The notes under the pieces were generated by a model, which was not told where the DNA came from, did no database searches, and was given only the letters and a program-made list of their open reading frames with translations. From Treponema sp. (GTDB lineage Bacteria; Spirochaetota; Spirochaetia; Treponematales; Treponemataceae), in NCBI GenBank assembly GCA_017651065.1, contig JAGCDP010000030.1:62001-126000 (forward strand): 64,000 bases of DNA, read 5' to 3'. Each line of letters starts with the position of its first letter. The first letter of the stretch is position 1. The translations under genes were made by a program, and so were the position numbers. This document shows, in pieces, positions 1-7,709 of this stretch.

Positions 1-1308
1 TACACAGAAAACATAAGCCAGATAAAAACTTCAACACTTTCAAACGGCATCCCTGTTGTAACAAAGATAAACGAAAATTCTTCTGATGTAACAATCCTCA
101 TTTCTGTAAGAGGCGGAAAGCTCAATTCTTCTGAAAACAACGGCTACGAAGAAGTTATGATAACTTTGCTCGCCTGGAACATTCAGAAAGAAATTACAAA
201 AAAGCAGCAGGAAGCAGTGATTTTAGGAAGCCCTATTGTTGATTATAACTGCGCAATAACAAGTGGAACTGTTAGTATTGAATGTTCGCCTTATGATTTT
301 TCGGCATGCTGCAAGGCAATCAGTGATGCAATAGTTTATGGTGACATTCTTCCGGCACAGGCAGACCGGGCAGTTGCAAATGCACAGTACAAGAAGCGGC
401 TCGAAAACGGAAGTGTTTCAAGACAGATGCTCGCAGCCGTTATGAAAGAAGTTTATGCAAAATCTGCATTCCAGAAGATTTTTGATGCAAAAGAAGAAAT
501 CCTTACAGACACAAAATATCAGAAGATTCTTGAAGGTTATCCTGCTCTGCTTGATGCAAGCCGCTACAGCATAATTGTTACAGGCCTTGTACCTCAAAAT
601 GCAACAGATATTCTTGAAGCTTCCATGAATATTCTAACTTCGCGCAATTCAAAGCAGAATCTTCTTACAGTTCAAAGCAAGCTCAAAAACACAAGCACAA
701 AGAAAACTGTAAAACTTACACATACATTCCTTACAGATATCCCTGCAGAAAAGGCTGGTCCAATGCCTTCAAAGCTTATCCCTACAACTAAGTTCCTTGA
801 TCCTGTAATGTATGTATTTAAACTTGATCAGGCAGGAACAAAAAAACATACGCTCTCAGTTGCCGTTCTTGAATATCTTGAAAAGTTAGTTCAAGCCCAG
901 ATAGATTCAAACAAAAAAATGGAAGGCGCAACTGCCCAGGCAAACGAACCTTACCCAAATACAGATACAATAGTCTTTACAATTCTGAATGTTGAAAATC
1001 AGAAAGAAGCCGATTCCTGCTGGTCAAGCGCCGTAACAGAACTGAACAACCTTATGAACGGTCCAGCCTACGCCCAGATTTTACAGGAAATAAAAGACAC
1101 CTGGACCCGAACAAACCTGTCCCAAACCCAAACCAACACCGGCACCGCCTACCTCCTCCAAAAAGGCTTTGAATACTTCCCCTATGAAGTCCAGCCGGAT
1201 TACTATTTGAAGGAATATGCATTTATAAACTCTGCGACTCGTGAGGATATTCTCGAAATATTAAAAATTATTCCACAGCAGCCGTTATTAAGATTTTATG
1301 CGAAATAA
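1..1308 (+). CDS. M16-family (insulinase-like) zinc peptidase, C-terminal part
   Basis: The reading frame is already open at base 1, with 52 codons before the first Met, so this is the 3' end of a longer gene; about 435 residues are visible. The sequence (VVTKINENSSDVTILISVRG, later YSIIVTGLVPQNATDILEA and a C-terminal YYLKEYAFINSATREDIL) has the alternating pattern of the non-catalytic C-terminal half of M16 peptidases, which forms one wall of the substrate chamber. The HxxEH zinc motif would lie in the missing N-terminal half and is not visible, so activity cannot be judged. Its stop codon overlaps the 3' end of the convergent membrane gene by 13 bases. The M16 call is by overall pattern; the exact subfamily is unknown. 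Confidence 0.7.
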   Translation, partial: YTENISQIKTSTLSNGIPVVTKINENSSDVTILISVRGGKLNSSENNGYEEVMITLLAWNIQKEITKKQQEAVILGSPIVDYNCAITSGTVSIECSPYDFSACCKAISDAIVYGDILPAQADRAVANAQYKKRLENGSVSRQMLAAVMKEVYAKSAFQKIFDAKEEILTDTKYQKILEGYPALLDASRYSIIVTGLVPQNATDILEASMNILTSRNSKQNLLTVQSKLKNTSTKKTVKLTHTFLTDIPAEKAGPMPSKLIPTTKFLDPVMYVFKLDQAGTKKHTLSVAVLEYLEKLVQAQIDSNKKMEGATAQANEPYPNTDTIVFTILNVENQKEADSCWSSAVTELNNLMNGPAYAQILQEIKDTWTRTNLSQTQTNTGTAYLLQKGFEYFPYEVQPDYYLKEYAFINSATREDILEILKIIPQQPLLRFYAK

Positions 1309-2039
1309 CTGTTTTTAGTATTCATTCTGTAACTGCTAACATCACCGATTAACCAGGTTATCAAAAAGATAAACAACGGCAAGGATACACACATACAGAA
1401 AACAATAGTATCAAAACTTCTTGATGTAAGCGAATTATCAAATAATATAAACCAAATTAATAACAGTAGAATATATAAAATTAAAATACAATTAGAAGCT
1501 ATTATAGCTTTTTCTCTTTTTATTTCCGAAAACCTTCCACAAAAAATTATAAAAAACAAATATAAAATCAATGCAGGTATATAGATTTTATAAGTAGAAA
1601 CAAAGATCATAAAACCATAAAAAGAAAATAAAACAATAATCAAAAATCTTATTAATAACAGTTTCGTGTTCAATACTTCTTTAGAATTTTTAATATCTTG
1701 AATTAACCAGATTATAAAAAGTAATAACATTGGGAAAAAAGTATAAAAATATAATATACCAAACGGTGCATCCGTGTTATCTTTCATTATGTATAACAAC
1801 CATATGATTTTGATTATAAAAAATGTAACAAAAAAAATATCTGTTCCTATTTTTATATAATCAGATTTTTTTCCTGAGATTACAATAGAGAATATAATGG
1901 AAATCAGATAGCAACATAAAACAGGAATAAATATCTTATAATCCAAAATAAATCCAAATCCAATAATTGGATTTATTAAGAAATACAGCCCGCTAATAAT
2001 CAAAACTCTAAATAACAAAAGAAAACTTTTTTTATCCAT
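1296..2039 (-). CDS. Eight-TM membrane protein, putative immunity protein built from two copies of a 4-TM unit
   Basis: 247 residues, almost entirely hydrophobic, with about eight membrane segments (roughly 6-31, 36-54, 64-85, 94-114, 127-147, 152-168, 178-200, 211-234). The two halves resemble each other: LLLFRVLIIS / YKIFIPVLCCYLISIIF / LLLFIIWLIQDI in the first and LLLIRFLIIV / YKIYIPALILYLFFIIF / FIFLITWLIGDV in the second. The broken gene at 2373-2767 encodes one copy of the same unit. It lies last in a leftward cassette of leader-bearing effectors and follows an effector remnant by 14 bases. In polymorphic toxin loci such small membrane proteins directly after a toxin are usually immunity proteins; that role is an inference here. 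No known family was recognised. Confidence 0.6.
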   Translation of the reverse strand: MDKKSFLLLFRVLIISGLYFLINPIIGFGFILDYKIFIPVLCCYLISIIFSIVISGKKSDYIKIGTDIFFVTFFIIKIIWLLYIMKDNTDAPFGILYFYTFFPMLLLFIIWLIQDIKNSKEVLNTKLLLIRFLIIVLFSFYGFMIFVSTYKIYIPALILYLFFIIFCGRFSEIKREKAIIASNCILILYILLLLIWFILFDNSLTSRSFDTIVFCMCVSLPLFIFLITWLIGDVSSYRMNTKNSYFA

Positions 2040-2053
2040 AATGCCTATCTTTT

Positions 2054-2365
2054 TTAAAATTTTCCATTAGCATTAATATCTACTGTATTATACAAAGCTG
2101 TATTACAATTCTCACAATATGGTAAATTCGTCAAATGGTCAATCAAAAAATAATATATCGGTGAATTAATTGAATCAATAATATTTGTAACTGTTTCTTC
2201 TACATTTACAACCTTACTATCAAAAAGTAATTTCATATCATATGAATTAATACCAGATTCATAACTTACTAAACTTAATACATCTGTTTCTGTATTTACA
2301 ATTGTATGTGTCAAAATCAAATGTGATGTTTTTTCTTTTAGTTTGAGGAAAGATTTCCGGTTTCT
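2054..2365 (-). pseudogene. 3' remnant of a third double-glycine effector gene
   Basis: The last 80 codons match the C-terminus of the intact effector at 2768-4015: NTETDVLSLVSY versus NTETDVVSYDSY, then NVEETVTNIIDSI versus NVEETAENILDSI, and ENCNTALYNTV versus ENCNTALYNTI. The frame is open back to a TGA at 2366-2368; the upstream codons (RNRKSFLKLKEK) still resemble the QRKAVLPGKRNNK region of the intact copy, but the segment between HSFFVI and NTETDV is deleted and the whole leader is absent. The only start in frame is a TTG at 2320 without a ribosome-binding site. It is best read as a decayed gene or a donor cassette for recombination, followed 14 bases later by its presumed immunity gene. 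Confidence 0.65.
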
Positions 2366-2372
2366 TCACATT

Positions 2373-2767
2373 TTATTCCTTTTTCTTTTCATTTCGATCT
2401 TTTTTTAATACTTTTATATCCTTCACAAGCCAAACAATAAAACAAATATACATTGGAGAATACAAAAGAATTATCATATACCCCAGGAAAGCTTCTCCCG
2501 GAGTACATATAGAAATCCAATATAAACACCAAAATGTTTCAATAGTAAAAATTATAACAAAAATACCATCTGATATAATTTTGAATATTAAAGTTTTTTT
2601 TTAGAAATCTTAAGCGCTATTATCCCGATTAGAAAATATAAAACTAATGCTGGTACAAAATAATAATACCCCAATAAGAAATCTAACCCAACCAAAATCT
2701 GTAATAATGCATAAATAATAGATATAATTAAAAACCGTAATAAAAGTGCAAATCTATCGTCTTTCAT
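2373..2767 (-). pseudogene. Frameshifted 4-TM putative immunity protein (one base short in a 9-A run)
   Basis: ATG at 2765-2767 directly abuts the stop codon of the upstream effector. Translation gives MKDDRFALLLRFLIISIIYA and continues through about 60 residues, then meets TAA after a run of nine A (coding strand). Reading with ten A restores an open frame to TAA at 2373, giving about 131 residues and four membrane segments that align with the first half of the 247-residue protein at 1296-2039 (for example CFIVWLVKDIK versus LFIIWLIQDIK). The span of 395 bases is one short of a whole number of codons. This may be a dead gene, a phase-variable gene switched by slippage of the A run, or a gene read by transcriptional slippage. 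The homology on both sides of the run is direct sequence evidence. Confidence 0.7.
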
Positions 2768-4015
2768 TTATGAGCCCTCATAATTTCGTATAGAATCAAA
2801 TGCAATCGTATTATACAAGGCGGTATTACAATTCTCGACATTTGGTTTATCATGGGTATGATCAAAAAGGTAATAAGTTGTTGCAGAGGCAATTGAATCA
2901 AGAATATTTTCAGCTGTTTCTTCTACATTTATTCTGTCACATCCAAAAAGAATACTCATATCATATCTATTTTTTCCATACTTGTAACTGTCATAACTAA
3001 CTACATCTGTTTCAGTATTTAATCCCCACGCCCCTTCAGAATAAATAGCTTTCTTGGTGCCATTAAAACTTAAAGTATATACTTCATTAGTCGAATACTG
3101 TTTAATTACAAAAAAACTATGTGTCATTTTATTATTTCTTTTTCCAGGGAGAACCGCTTTCCTCTGATATACTGTCATTGAGTAATCTTCCGGATTTTGC
3201 ATAATTTTATAAAGGAATTTCTCTACATTACTTTCGTTTTGAAGCAAAGCCTTTTCATTTGTCAAAGACTCATATCCTGTGTTTTTTTCAAGCTTTTCAA
3301 CTAAATCTGAGATATTACCTTTGTAAGAAATGATTTCTTTTACAATAGAATTAACTGCCTTTGCTGTGGAATAAGATCTTAGAATTCTATCCTCGCTTTT
3401 TATTTCAAATGAATACCCAACCAAGCTCAAATAACCGAATAATTCGTTTGCGTCTTTTAATCCCTTTTTATCTGTGATATTAACTGAAATTGTTTGTTTT
3501 TTTGTATCTATTTCTACAGAAGAGTTCTTTTTCATTTTGATAATTGAATCTTGATCATTTGCAGAATCATCTACGAACGTTGAACTTGATTGAGTTGAAT
3601 AACCAGTGCCTGTACCAGAAGAAGAGAGTTGTGACGAGCCAGCTGAAGAACTACTGCCCGAATGACCTCTATCTGTATGTTCTACAGGAGTATTGTTCTG
3701 TGCTGTTTCTGTATTTACATGAGATGTTTCTGTATCATTACCAGAAGCAGCACCGGTATTACTAGAAACAGGACTTCCATTTGAATTTGTACTGCCGGCA
3801 ATTTGTTTTTTAGCATAATCAATATCACCTTGATTAATTGTTATTACCGTCCCATCTTTTCTTGTAAGTGTATCACCTATCTGTGCATTTGCTACTGCTT
3901 CATCGGAATTTTCAATCTGCTTACCACCGTTAACAATATACAGTTCGTCTTCTGTAAGCTCTCGGCCTAGTTTAGAGAAGTCATAAGCTTTAATTACTGC
4001 ATATCTGTTTTTCAC
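2768..4015 (-). CDS. Double-glycine-leader effector with C-terminal permuted papain-like domain (putative)
   Basis: The N-terminus carries a bacteriocin-type leader, FSKLGRELTEDELYIVNGG, with cleavage expected after GG. A region almost identical to the neighbouring effector follows (KQIENSDEAVANAQIG, then a Ser/Thr/Gly/Asn-rich stretch). The C-terminal 270 residues are unique. Near the end, MTHSFFVI and, about 90 residues later, VENCNTALYNTI resemble the His-then-Cys order of permuted papain-like (LRAT/PPPDE/NlpC-type) hydrolases; this is a motif-level guess. The start is uncertain: GTG at 4015 gives a 31-residue leader beginning MKNRYAVIK, while TTG at 4048 would add 11 residues; neither has a clear Shine-Dalgarno. 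The gene follows the 60-residue membrane protein and is probably translationally coupled. Export by the C39 transporter across the divergent promoter region is inferred. Confidence 0.75.
   Translation of the reverse strand: MKNRYAVIKAYDFSKLGRELTEDELYIVNGGKQIENSDEAVANAQIGDTLTRKDGTVITINQGDIDYAKKQIAGSTNSNGSPVSSNTGAASGNDTETSHVNTETAQNNTPVEHTDRGHSGSSSSAGSSQLSSSGTGTGYSTQSSSTFVDDSANDQDSIIKMKKNSSVEIDTKKQTISVNITDKKGLKDANELFGYLSLVGYSFEIKSEDRILRSYSTAKAVNSIVKEIISYKGNISDLVEKLEKNTGYESLTNEKALLQNESNVEKFLYKIMQNPEDYSMTVYQRKAVLPGKRNNKMTHSFFVIKQYSTNEVYTLSFNGTKKAIYSEGAWGLNTETDVVSYDSYKYGKNRYDMSILFGCDRINVEETAENILDSIASATTYYLFDHTHDKPNVENCNTALYNTIAFDSIRNYEGS
3579..3981 (-). repeat. 403-bp direct repeat, copy 2 (effector leader and linker module)
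   Basis: Partner of 4953-5355 in the same orientation, 1374 bases away. Recombination between the copies would delete the payload of the first effector together with its 60-residue membrane protein and leave one intact fused effector. Confidence 0.85.
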
Positions 4016-4022
4016 AATAATA

Positions 4023-4205
4023 TCATGTTTTATAATATTTATTTCCAAAAATAATACTAATTATTAAAACTATAATCACACCTATAATTATAAATATTTT
4101 ATTTTCCAAAATATTAATCTTAAAAAAAAGATGAAAAATTAAACCTATAAAACAATAAATTAATGTGAATATAGCTCCCGCTGTTCTAGGATGTATCTTT
4201 CGCAT
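4023..4205 (-). CDS. Small two-TM membrane protein, putative immunity protein
   Basis: 60 residues: a short basic N-terminus (MRKIHPRTAG), two hydrophobic helices (about 10-29 and 36-54) and a basic tail (NKYYKT). It starts 2 bases after the stop of the 398-residue effector and ends at the beginning of the next effector, so the cassette reads effector, membrane protein, effector, membrane protein. By analogy with bacteriocin and polymorphic toxin loci it is the likely cognate immunity protein for the upstream effector; nothing in the sequence proves this. It does not resemble the 4-TM family at 2373-2767 and 1296-2039, as expected if each membrane protein matches a different effector C-terminus. 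Confidence 0.6.
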   Translation of the reverse strand: MRKIHPRTAGAIFTLIYCFIGLIFHLFFKINILENKIFIIIGVIIVLIISIIFGNKYYKT

Positions 4206-4207
4206 AA

Positions 4208-5404
4208 TTAATCCCTCATAAAAAGTTGTTTTACTCCTGCTTCAGTCATTTTCATAAACATATTATCTGATTCGTACATGTTCTGAAATCTTTCATTCTC
4301 TGGTAAAAAAGTTGAATACATTTCATTAATCTTGTAGTCTTTATAATATTGAACACCTTTTTCTATCTCTTCACCTATTATTTCAGCACCAGTTTTTGCT
4401 ACATCTAAACCAATACTCCACATTGCATAACCAGAAAACAATCCTAAACTATCAATGGCTAAATCTGTAAAAGTGTCAAGATTTGGATTCCTTCCGAATT
4501 CTATCGAATCTGAAATAACTGTGAATACTCCAGTAATATTTGATACAGTATTAAGAGTTTTTGAATATTTGCTAATTTTAGATATTTTCTGTAAATCATC
4601 AGAATTCTCTATAACCTTATCTAATAATTCACTGGCTGCTCCAGTTCCTGTACTTATTTTTCCTGATGCTTCAGAAAGATTTCCTTTACTTGGATCTAAC
4701 TTATTTATATATTCAAAAGCCGTTTTTTCAGATACAAAGCTTTCAACAACCTCCCCTTTATCCAAAACCTTCAAAGCAAAACCATAATTACTTTTTATAG
4801 AGAATGCCCTTGCCGCCCAAACTGCTCCTTCAATATCATTCTTCTCAAAACTTACGATTTCATTGATTTCATCTACTTTTGCACTTGTGTTATAAAGATA
4901 ATATATTTTTGGATTATTTGAACTTGAACCGTTAGAGGTTGAGTTACCAGAAGTTGAACTTGATTGAGTTGAATAACCAGTGCCTGTACCAGAAGAAGAG
5001 AGTTGTGACGAGCCAGCTGAAGAATTACTGCCCGAATGACCTCTATCTGTCTGTTCTACAGGAGTATTGTTCTGTGCTGTTTCTGTATTTACATGAGATG
5101 TTTCTGTATCATTACCAGAAGCAGCCCCGGTATTACTAGAAACAGGACTTCCATTTGAATTTGTACTGCCGGCAATTTGTTTTTTAGCATAATCAATATC
5201 ACCTTGATTAATTGTTACAATCGTCCCATCTTTCCTTTTAAGCGTATCACCTATCTGTGCATTTGCTACTGCTTCATTGGAATTTTCAATCTGCTTACCA
5301 CCGTTAACAATATACAGTTCGTCTTCTGTAAGCTCTCGGCCTAGTTTGGAGAAATCGAATGTGTCAAAATCAAAGATTCTAAGACTCGTGTTTTTCTTTT
5401 TCAT
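4208..5404 (-). CDS. Double-glycine-leader effector, helical C-terminal domain of unknown function
   Basis: 398 residues from ATG 5402-5404, chosen because AGAGGTG lies directly upstream; a longer frame to 5446 would run through the promoter. Leader MKKKNTSLRIFDFDTFDFSK then LGRELTEDELYIVNGG, giving 36 residues before the cleavage site. Next is the same Ser/Thr/Asn/Gly-rich region as in the downstream effector. The unique C-terminal half (from about residue 160) contains an amphipathic to hydrophobic helical stretch, ITGVFTVISDSIEFG and LAIDSLGLFSGYAMWSIGLD, reminiscent of pre-toxin or membrane-active segments of polymorphic toxins, and ends MTEAGVKQLFMRD. No catalytic motif was recognised. 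It is followed 2 bases later by a two-TM protein. The substrate-exporter assignment rests on the leader and on the adjacent C39 exporter. Confidence 0.75.
   Translation of the reverse strand: MKKKNTSLRIFDFDTFDFSKLGRELTEDELYIVNGGKQIENSNEAVANAQIGDTLKRKDGTIVTINQGDIDYAKKQIAGSTNSNGSPVSSNTGAASGNDTETSHVNTETAQNNTPVEQTDRGHSGSNSSAGSSQLSSSGTGTGYSTQSSSTSGNSTSNGSSSNNPKIYYLYNTSAKVDEINEIVSFEKNDIEGAVWAARAFSIKSNYGFALKVLDKGEVVESFVSEKTAFEYINKLDPSKGNLSEASGKISTGTGAASELLDKVIENSDDLQKISKISKYSKTLNTVSNITGVFTVISDSIEFGRNPNLDTFTDLAIDSLGLFSGYAMWSIGLDVAKTGAEIIGEEIEKGVQYYKDYKINEMYSTFLPENERFQNMYESDNMFMKMTEAGVKQLFMRD
4953..5355 (-). repeat. 403-bp direct repeat, copy 1 (effector leader and linker module)
   Basis: This segment and 3579-3981 are the same length without gaps and differ at only a handful of positions; both encode the double-glycine leader and the low-complexity linker of the two effectors. 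Sequence on either side is unrelated. The pattern is expected for a shared export module kept uniform by gene conversion while the C-terminal payloads are exchanged. Confidence 0.85.
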
Positions 5405-5417
5405 AAACACCTCTTTT

Positions 5418-5446
5418 ATTATACTGCTATTCTTGTAAAAGAACAA
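5418..5446 (-). promoter_or_regulatory. Promoter of the effector cassette
   Basis: On the minus strand, TTGTTC (5441-5446), a 17-base spacer and TATAAT (5418-5423) precede the ATG at 5404. The start point would fall at or just before the Shine-Dalgarno, so the 5' leader would be only about 10 bases. Confidence 0.5.
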
Positions 5447-5475
5447 AATTTTTTAAACTTTTTTGCAAAAATATA

Positions 5476-5504
5476 TTGATTTTTCTGTTAACTAAAAGTA
5501 TACT
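5476..5504 (+). promoter_or_regulatory. Promoter of the C39 secretion operon
   Basis: TTGATT (5476-5481), 17-base spacer, TATACT (5499-5504) on the plus strand, 54 bases before the exporter start codon. It is divergent from the effector promoter. Predicted initiation falls inside the following T tract. Confidence 0.6.
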
Positions 5505-5507
5505 TGC

Positions 5508-5522
5508 TTTTTTTTTTTTTTT
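5508..5522 (+). repeat. Run of 15 T at the transcription start region of the secretion operon
   Basis: An uninterrupted homopolymer of 15 T begins 4 bases after the -10 box TATACT. Runs of this length are slippage-prone; here it covers the expected +1 position and the early 5' leader. Confidence 0.8.
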
Positions 5523-5557
5523 GTCAAGTGATATATTAAAAAAAGAAGGAAGAAGAA

Positions 5558-7708
5558 ATGCATTATTATTTTGTTAAACAACAAGATGAAGAAGATTGTG
5601 CAGCAGCTTGTCTGTCAACGATTGCGCGATTTTATGGAAAGAAAAGTTCTATTACAAGAATAAGAAATTATGCAGGAACAGATAAAAAAGGGACTTCTGC
5701 GAAAGGCATTTTAAAAGCTGCAGACTCTCTTGGTTTTTCATGTAAAGCAATACTTTTGAAAGATAAAAAATTAAATCATGATTTACATTTTCCTTTAATA
5801 GCACACATAAAACGAGATGGAGTTGAACATTACGTCGTAATATACAAAATCAAAAATGAACGGCTTCTTATTGCGGACCCAGCTATAAATCTTTCCTGGA
5901 TAAAACTTAATACTTTTTTTGAATGGTGGACAGGTGTAATCTTTATTCTTTCTCCAAATATACATTTTGAAAAAACAAATGACAATAAATCCTTTTTTCA
6001 ACGCTTCTGGTATCTTGTTTCACAAAATAAACTGCTCGCAGCCGAAACTTTTATAAGCAGTTTTGTTTTGACAATTCTTGGTATTTTAAGTGCGTTTTAT
6101 TTTAGATTTCTTATTGATGAAGTAATTTATTCATATTTACCAACAGCTCTAACTTCCATTTCTATTGCTTATCTGATTGTTATTATATTCCAAAGCATTT
6201 TGGGTTTTGCCAGAAATCATCTTATTATTTTTCTAGGTAATAAAATGGAAGCCTCTCTTTCACTTGAATACTTCAAACATGTTTTGAATCTTCCTTTAGA
6301 TTTTTTTACAAAACGAAAAAGCGGCGAAATTCTTTCACGGTTCTCAGATATAAATACAATCAAAAATGCATTGTCGTCAATGAGTATTGGAGTTCTTCTT
6401 GATTGTATTATGCTTATTTTTGATGGAATAGTTTTATTCGCATTCAGTTCATCACTTATAACCATAGCTGCAATTCCAGTTATTCTTTCTGCTGTACTTG
6501 TTCTTTTATTCGCAAGAAAATTCAGAACTCTTATTTATAATCGCTCAATAATTGAAGCAGAAAAGTATTCCCATTTTGTAGAAAGTATAAATGGTATTGC
6601 TACTATAAAAGCTCTTTCTGCGGAAGATGAATGTTATGATAAAGCTGAATTAAGAATAATAGATTCCGTTCAAAGAGGTTTCAAACTCGCAAATCTTGGT
6701 AATACCCAGAGTACATTACAAAACTTTCTTACTCAGACTGGGAATTTAGCTGTATATTGGTACGGCAGCTATTTGATTATGCAGGGAAAACTATCTTTAG
6801 GACAATTAATTTCGTTTGTAACTTTACTCGGCTTTTTTCTAGGTCCATTAAGCAGACTTATCACTTTGCAACCACAATTACAGGAATTATCCGTTGCTGG
6901 AAAAAGACTCGGGGAGATTATTGATCTACCAGATGAACAAACTTCAGACAATGGAACACTTTCTATAAATTCTGCACAGGGGGATATTTTAATCAGAAAT
7001 CTTAGTTTTTCTTATGGAACAAGAGGTAAAACAATCAACAATATAAATCTTAAAATAAAACCGGGTGAAAAAGCAGCTTTTGTCGGACCTTCGGGTTCCG
7101 GAAAGACTACTTTAATGAAACTCATATTAAAATTTTATTCTCCTGATTCCGGCGAAATTCTACTTGATGGTAACAATATAAATGATATAGCAACGAAGTC
7201 ATACCGAAGCGTATTTGGTTATGTACCACAAGAAATTCTTTTATTTAGTGGAACAGTTCAAGAAAATATTGCATTTGGAAATAAAGATTCTTCTCCTGAA
7301 GAAATCCTTCTAGCTGCAAAAGATGCCGATACTCTTGAATTCATATCTAAACTGGAAGAAAGATTTGCAACTAAGATTGGAGAACGCGGAGCTACTCTTT
7401 CTGGCGGTGAAAAGCAGAGGATTGCGCTTGCAAGAACCATATTAAGAAAACCAGATATTTTTTTATTGGATGAAGCAACTTCCAGTTTGGACAGTATTTC
7501 CGAAACAAATATTATGAAAACAATTAAAAATCTTGGAAATAATAAAACCATGTTAATAGTAGCACACAGACTTTCTACAATAAAGAATTGTGATAAAATT
7601 TTTGTACTAAAAGATGGAGAAATTGTTGAAGAAGGAAATCATAAATCTCTTTTAGCAAAAAAAGGTGTATATGCAATGATGTGGAAAGAACAAAATGGAG
7701 AGCGGTGA
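5558..7708 (+). CDS. Peptidase-containing ABC transporter (C39 protease + permease + ATPase)
   Basis: 716 residues in the order expected for PCAT exporters. Residues 1-130 form a C39 cysteine peptidase: QQDEEDCAAACLSTIARFYG with catalytic Cys14, His91 (VEHYVVI) and Asp107 (IADP). The usual Gly after the Cys is Ala. Residues about 160-440 hold the membrane domain. The ATPase domain has Walker A GPSGSGKTT (about 509), signature LSGGEKQR (about 613), Walker B IFLLDEATS (about 633) and the H-loop VAHRLST (about 668). Family knowledge: such proteins cleave substrates after GG and export them. The two effectors encoded across the intergenic region carry exactly that leader, so they are the probable substrates. 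The Shine-Dalgarno is GAAGGAAG. First gene of a tightly packed operon. Confidence 0.95.
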   Translation: MHYYFVKQQDEEDCAAACLSTIARFYGKKSSITRIRNYAGTDKKGTSAKGILKAADSLGFSCKAILLKDKKLNHDLHFPLIAHIKRDGVEHYVVIYKIKNERLLIADPAINLSWIKLNTFFEWWTGVIFILSPNIHFEKTNDNKSFFQRFWYLVSQNKLLAAETFISSFVLTILGILSAFYFRFLIDEVIYSYLPTALTSISIAYLIVIIFQSILGFARNHLIIFLGNKMEASLSLEYFKHVLNLPLDFFTKRKSGEILSRFSDINTIKNALSSMSIGVLLDCIMLIFDGIVLFAFSSSLITIAAIPVILSAVLVLLFARKFRTLIYNRSIIEAEKYSHFVESINGIATIKALSAEDECYDKAELRIIDSVQRGFKLANLGNTQSTLQNFLTQTGNLAVYWYGSYLIMQGKLSLGQLISFVTLLGFFLGPLSRLITLQPQLQELSVAGKRLGEIIDLPDEQTSDNGTLSINSAQGDILIRNLSFSYGTRGKTINNINLKIKPGEKAAFVGPSGSGKTTLMKLILKFYSPDSGEILLDGNNINDIATKSYRSVFGYVPQEILLFSGTVQENIAFGNKDSSPEEILLAAKDADTLEFISKLEERFATKIGERGATLSGGEKQRIALARTILRKPDIFLLDEATSSLDSISETNIMKTIKNLGNNKTMLIVAHRLSTIKNCDKIFVLKDGEIVEEGNHKSLLAKKGVYAMMWKEQNGER

Positions 7709-7709
7709 C

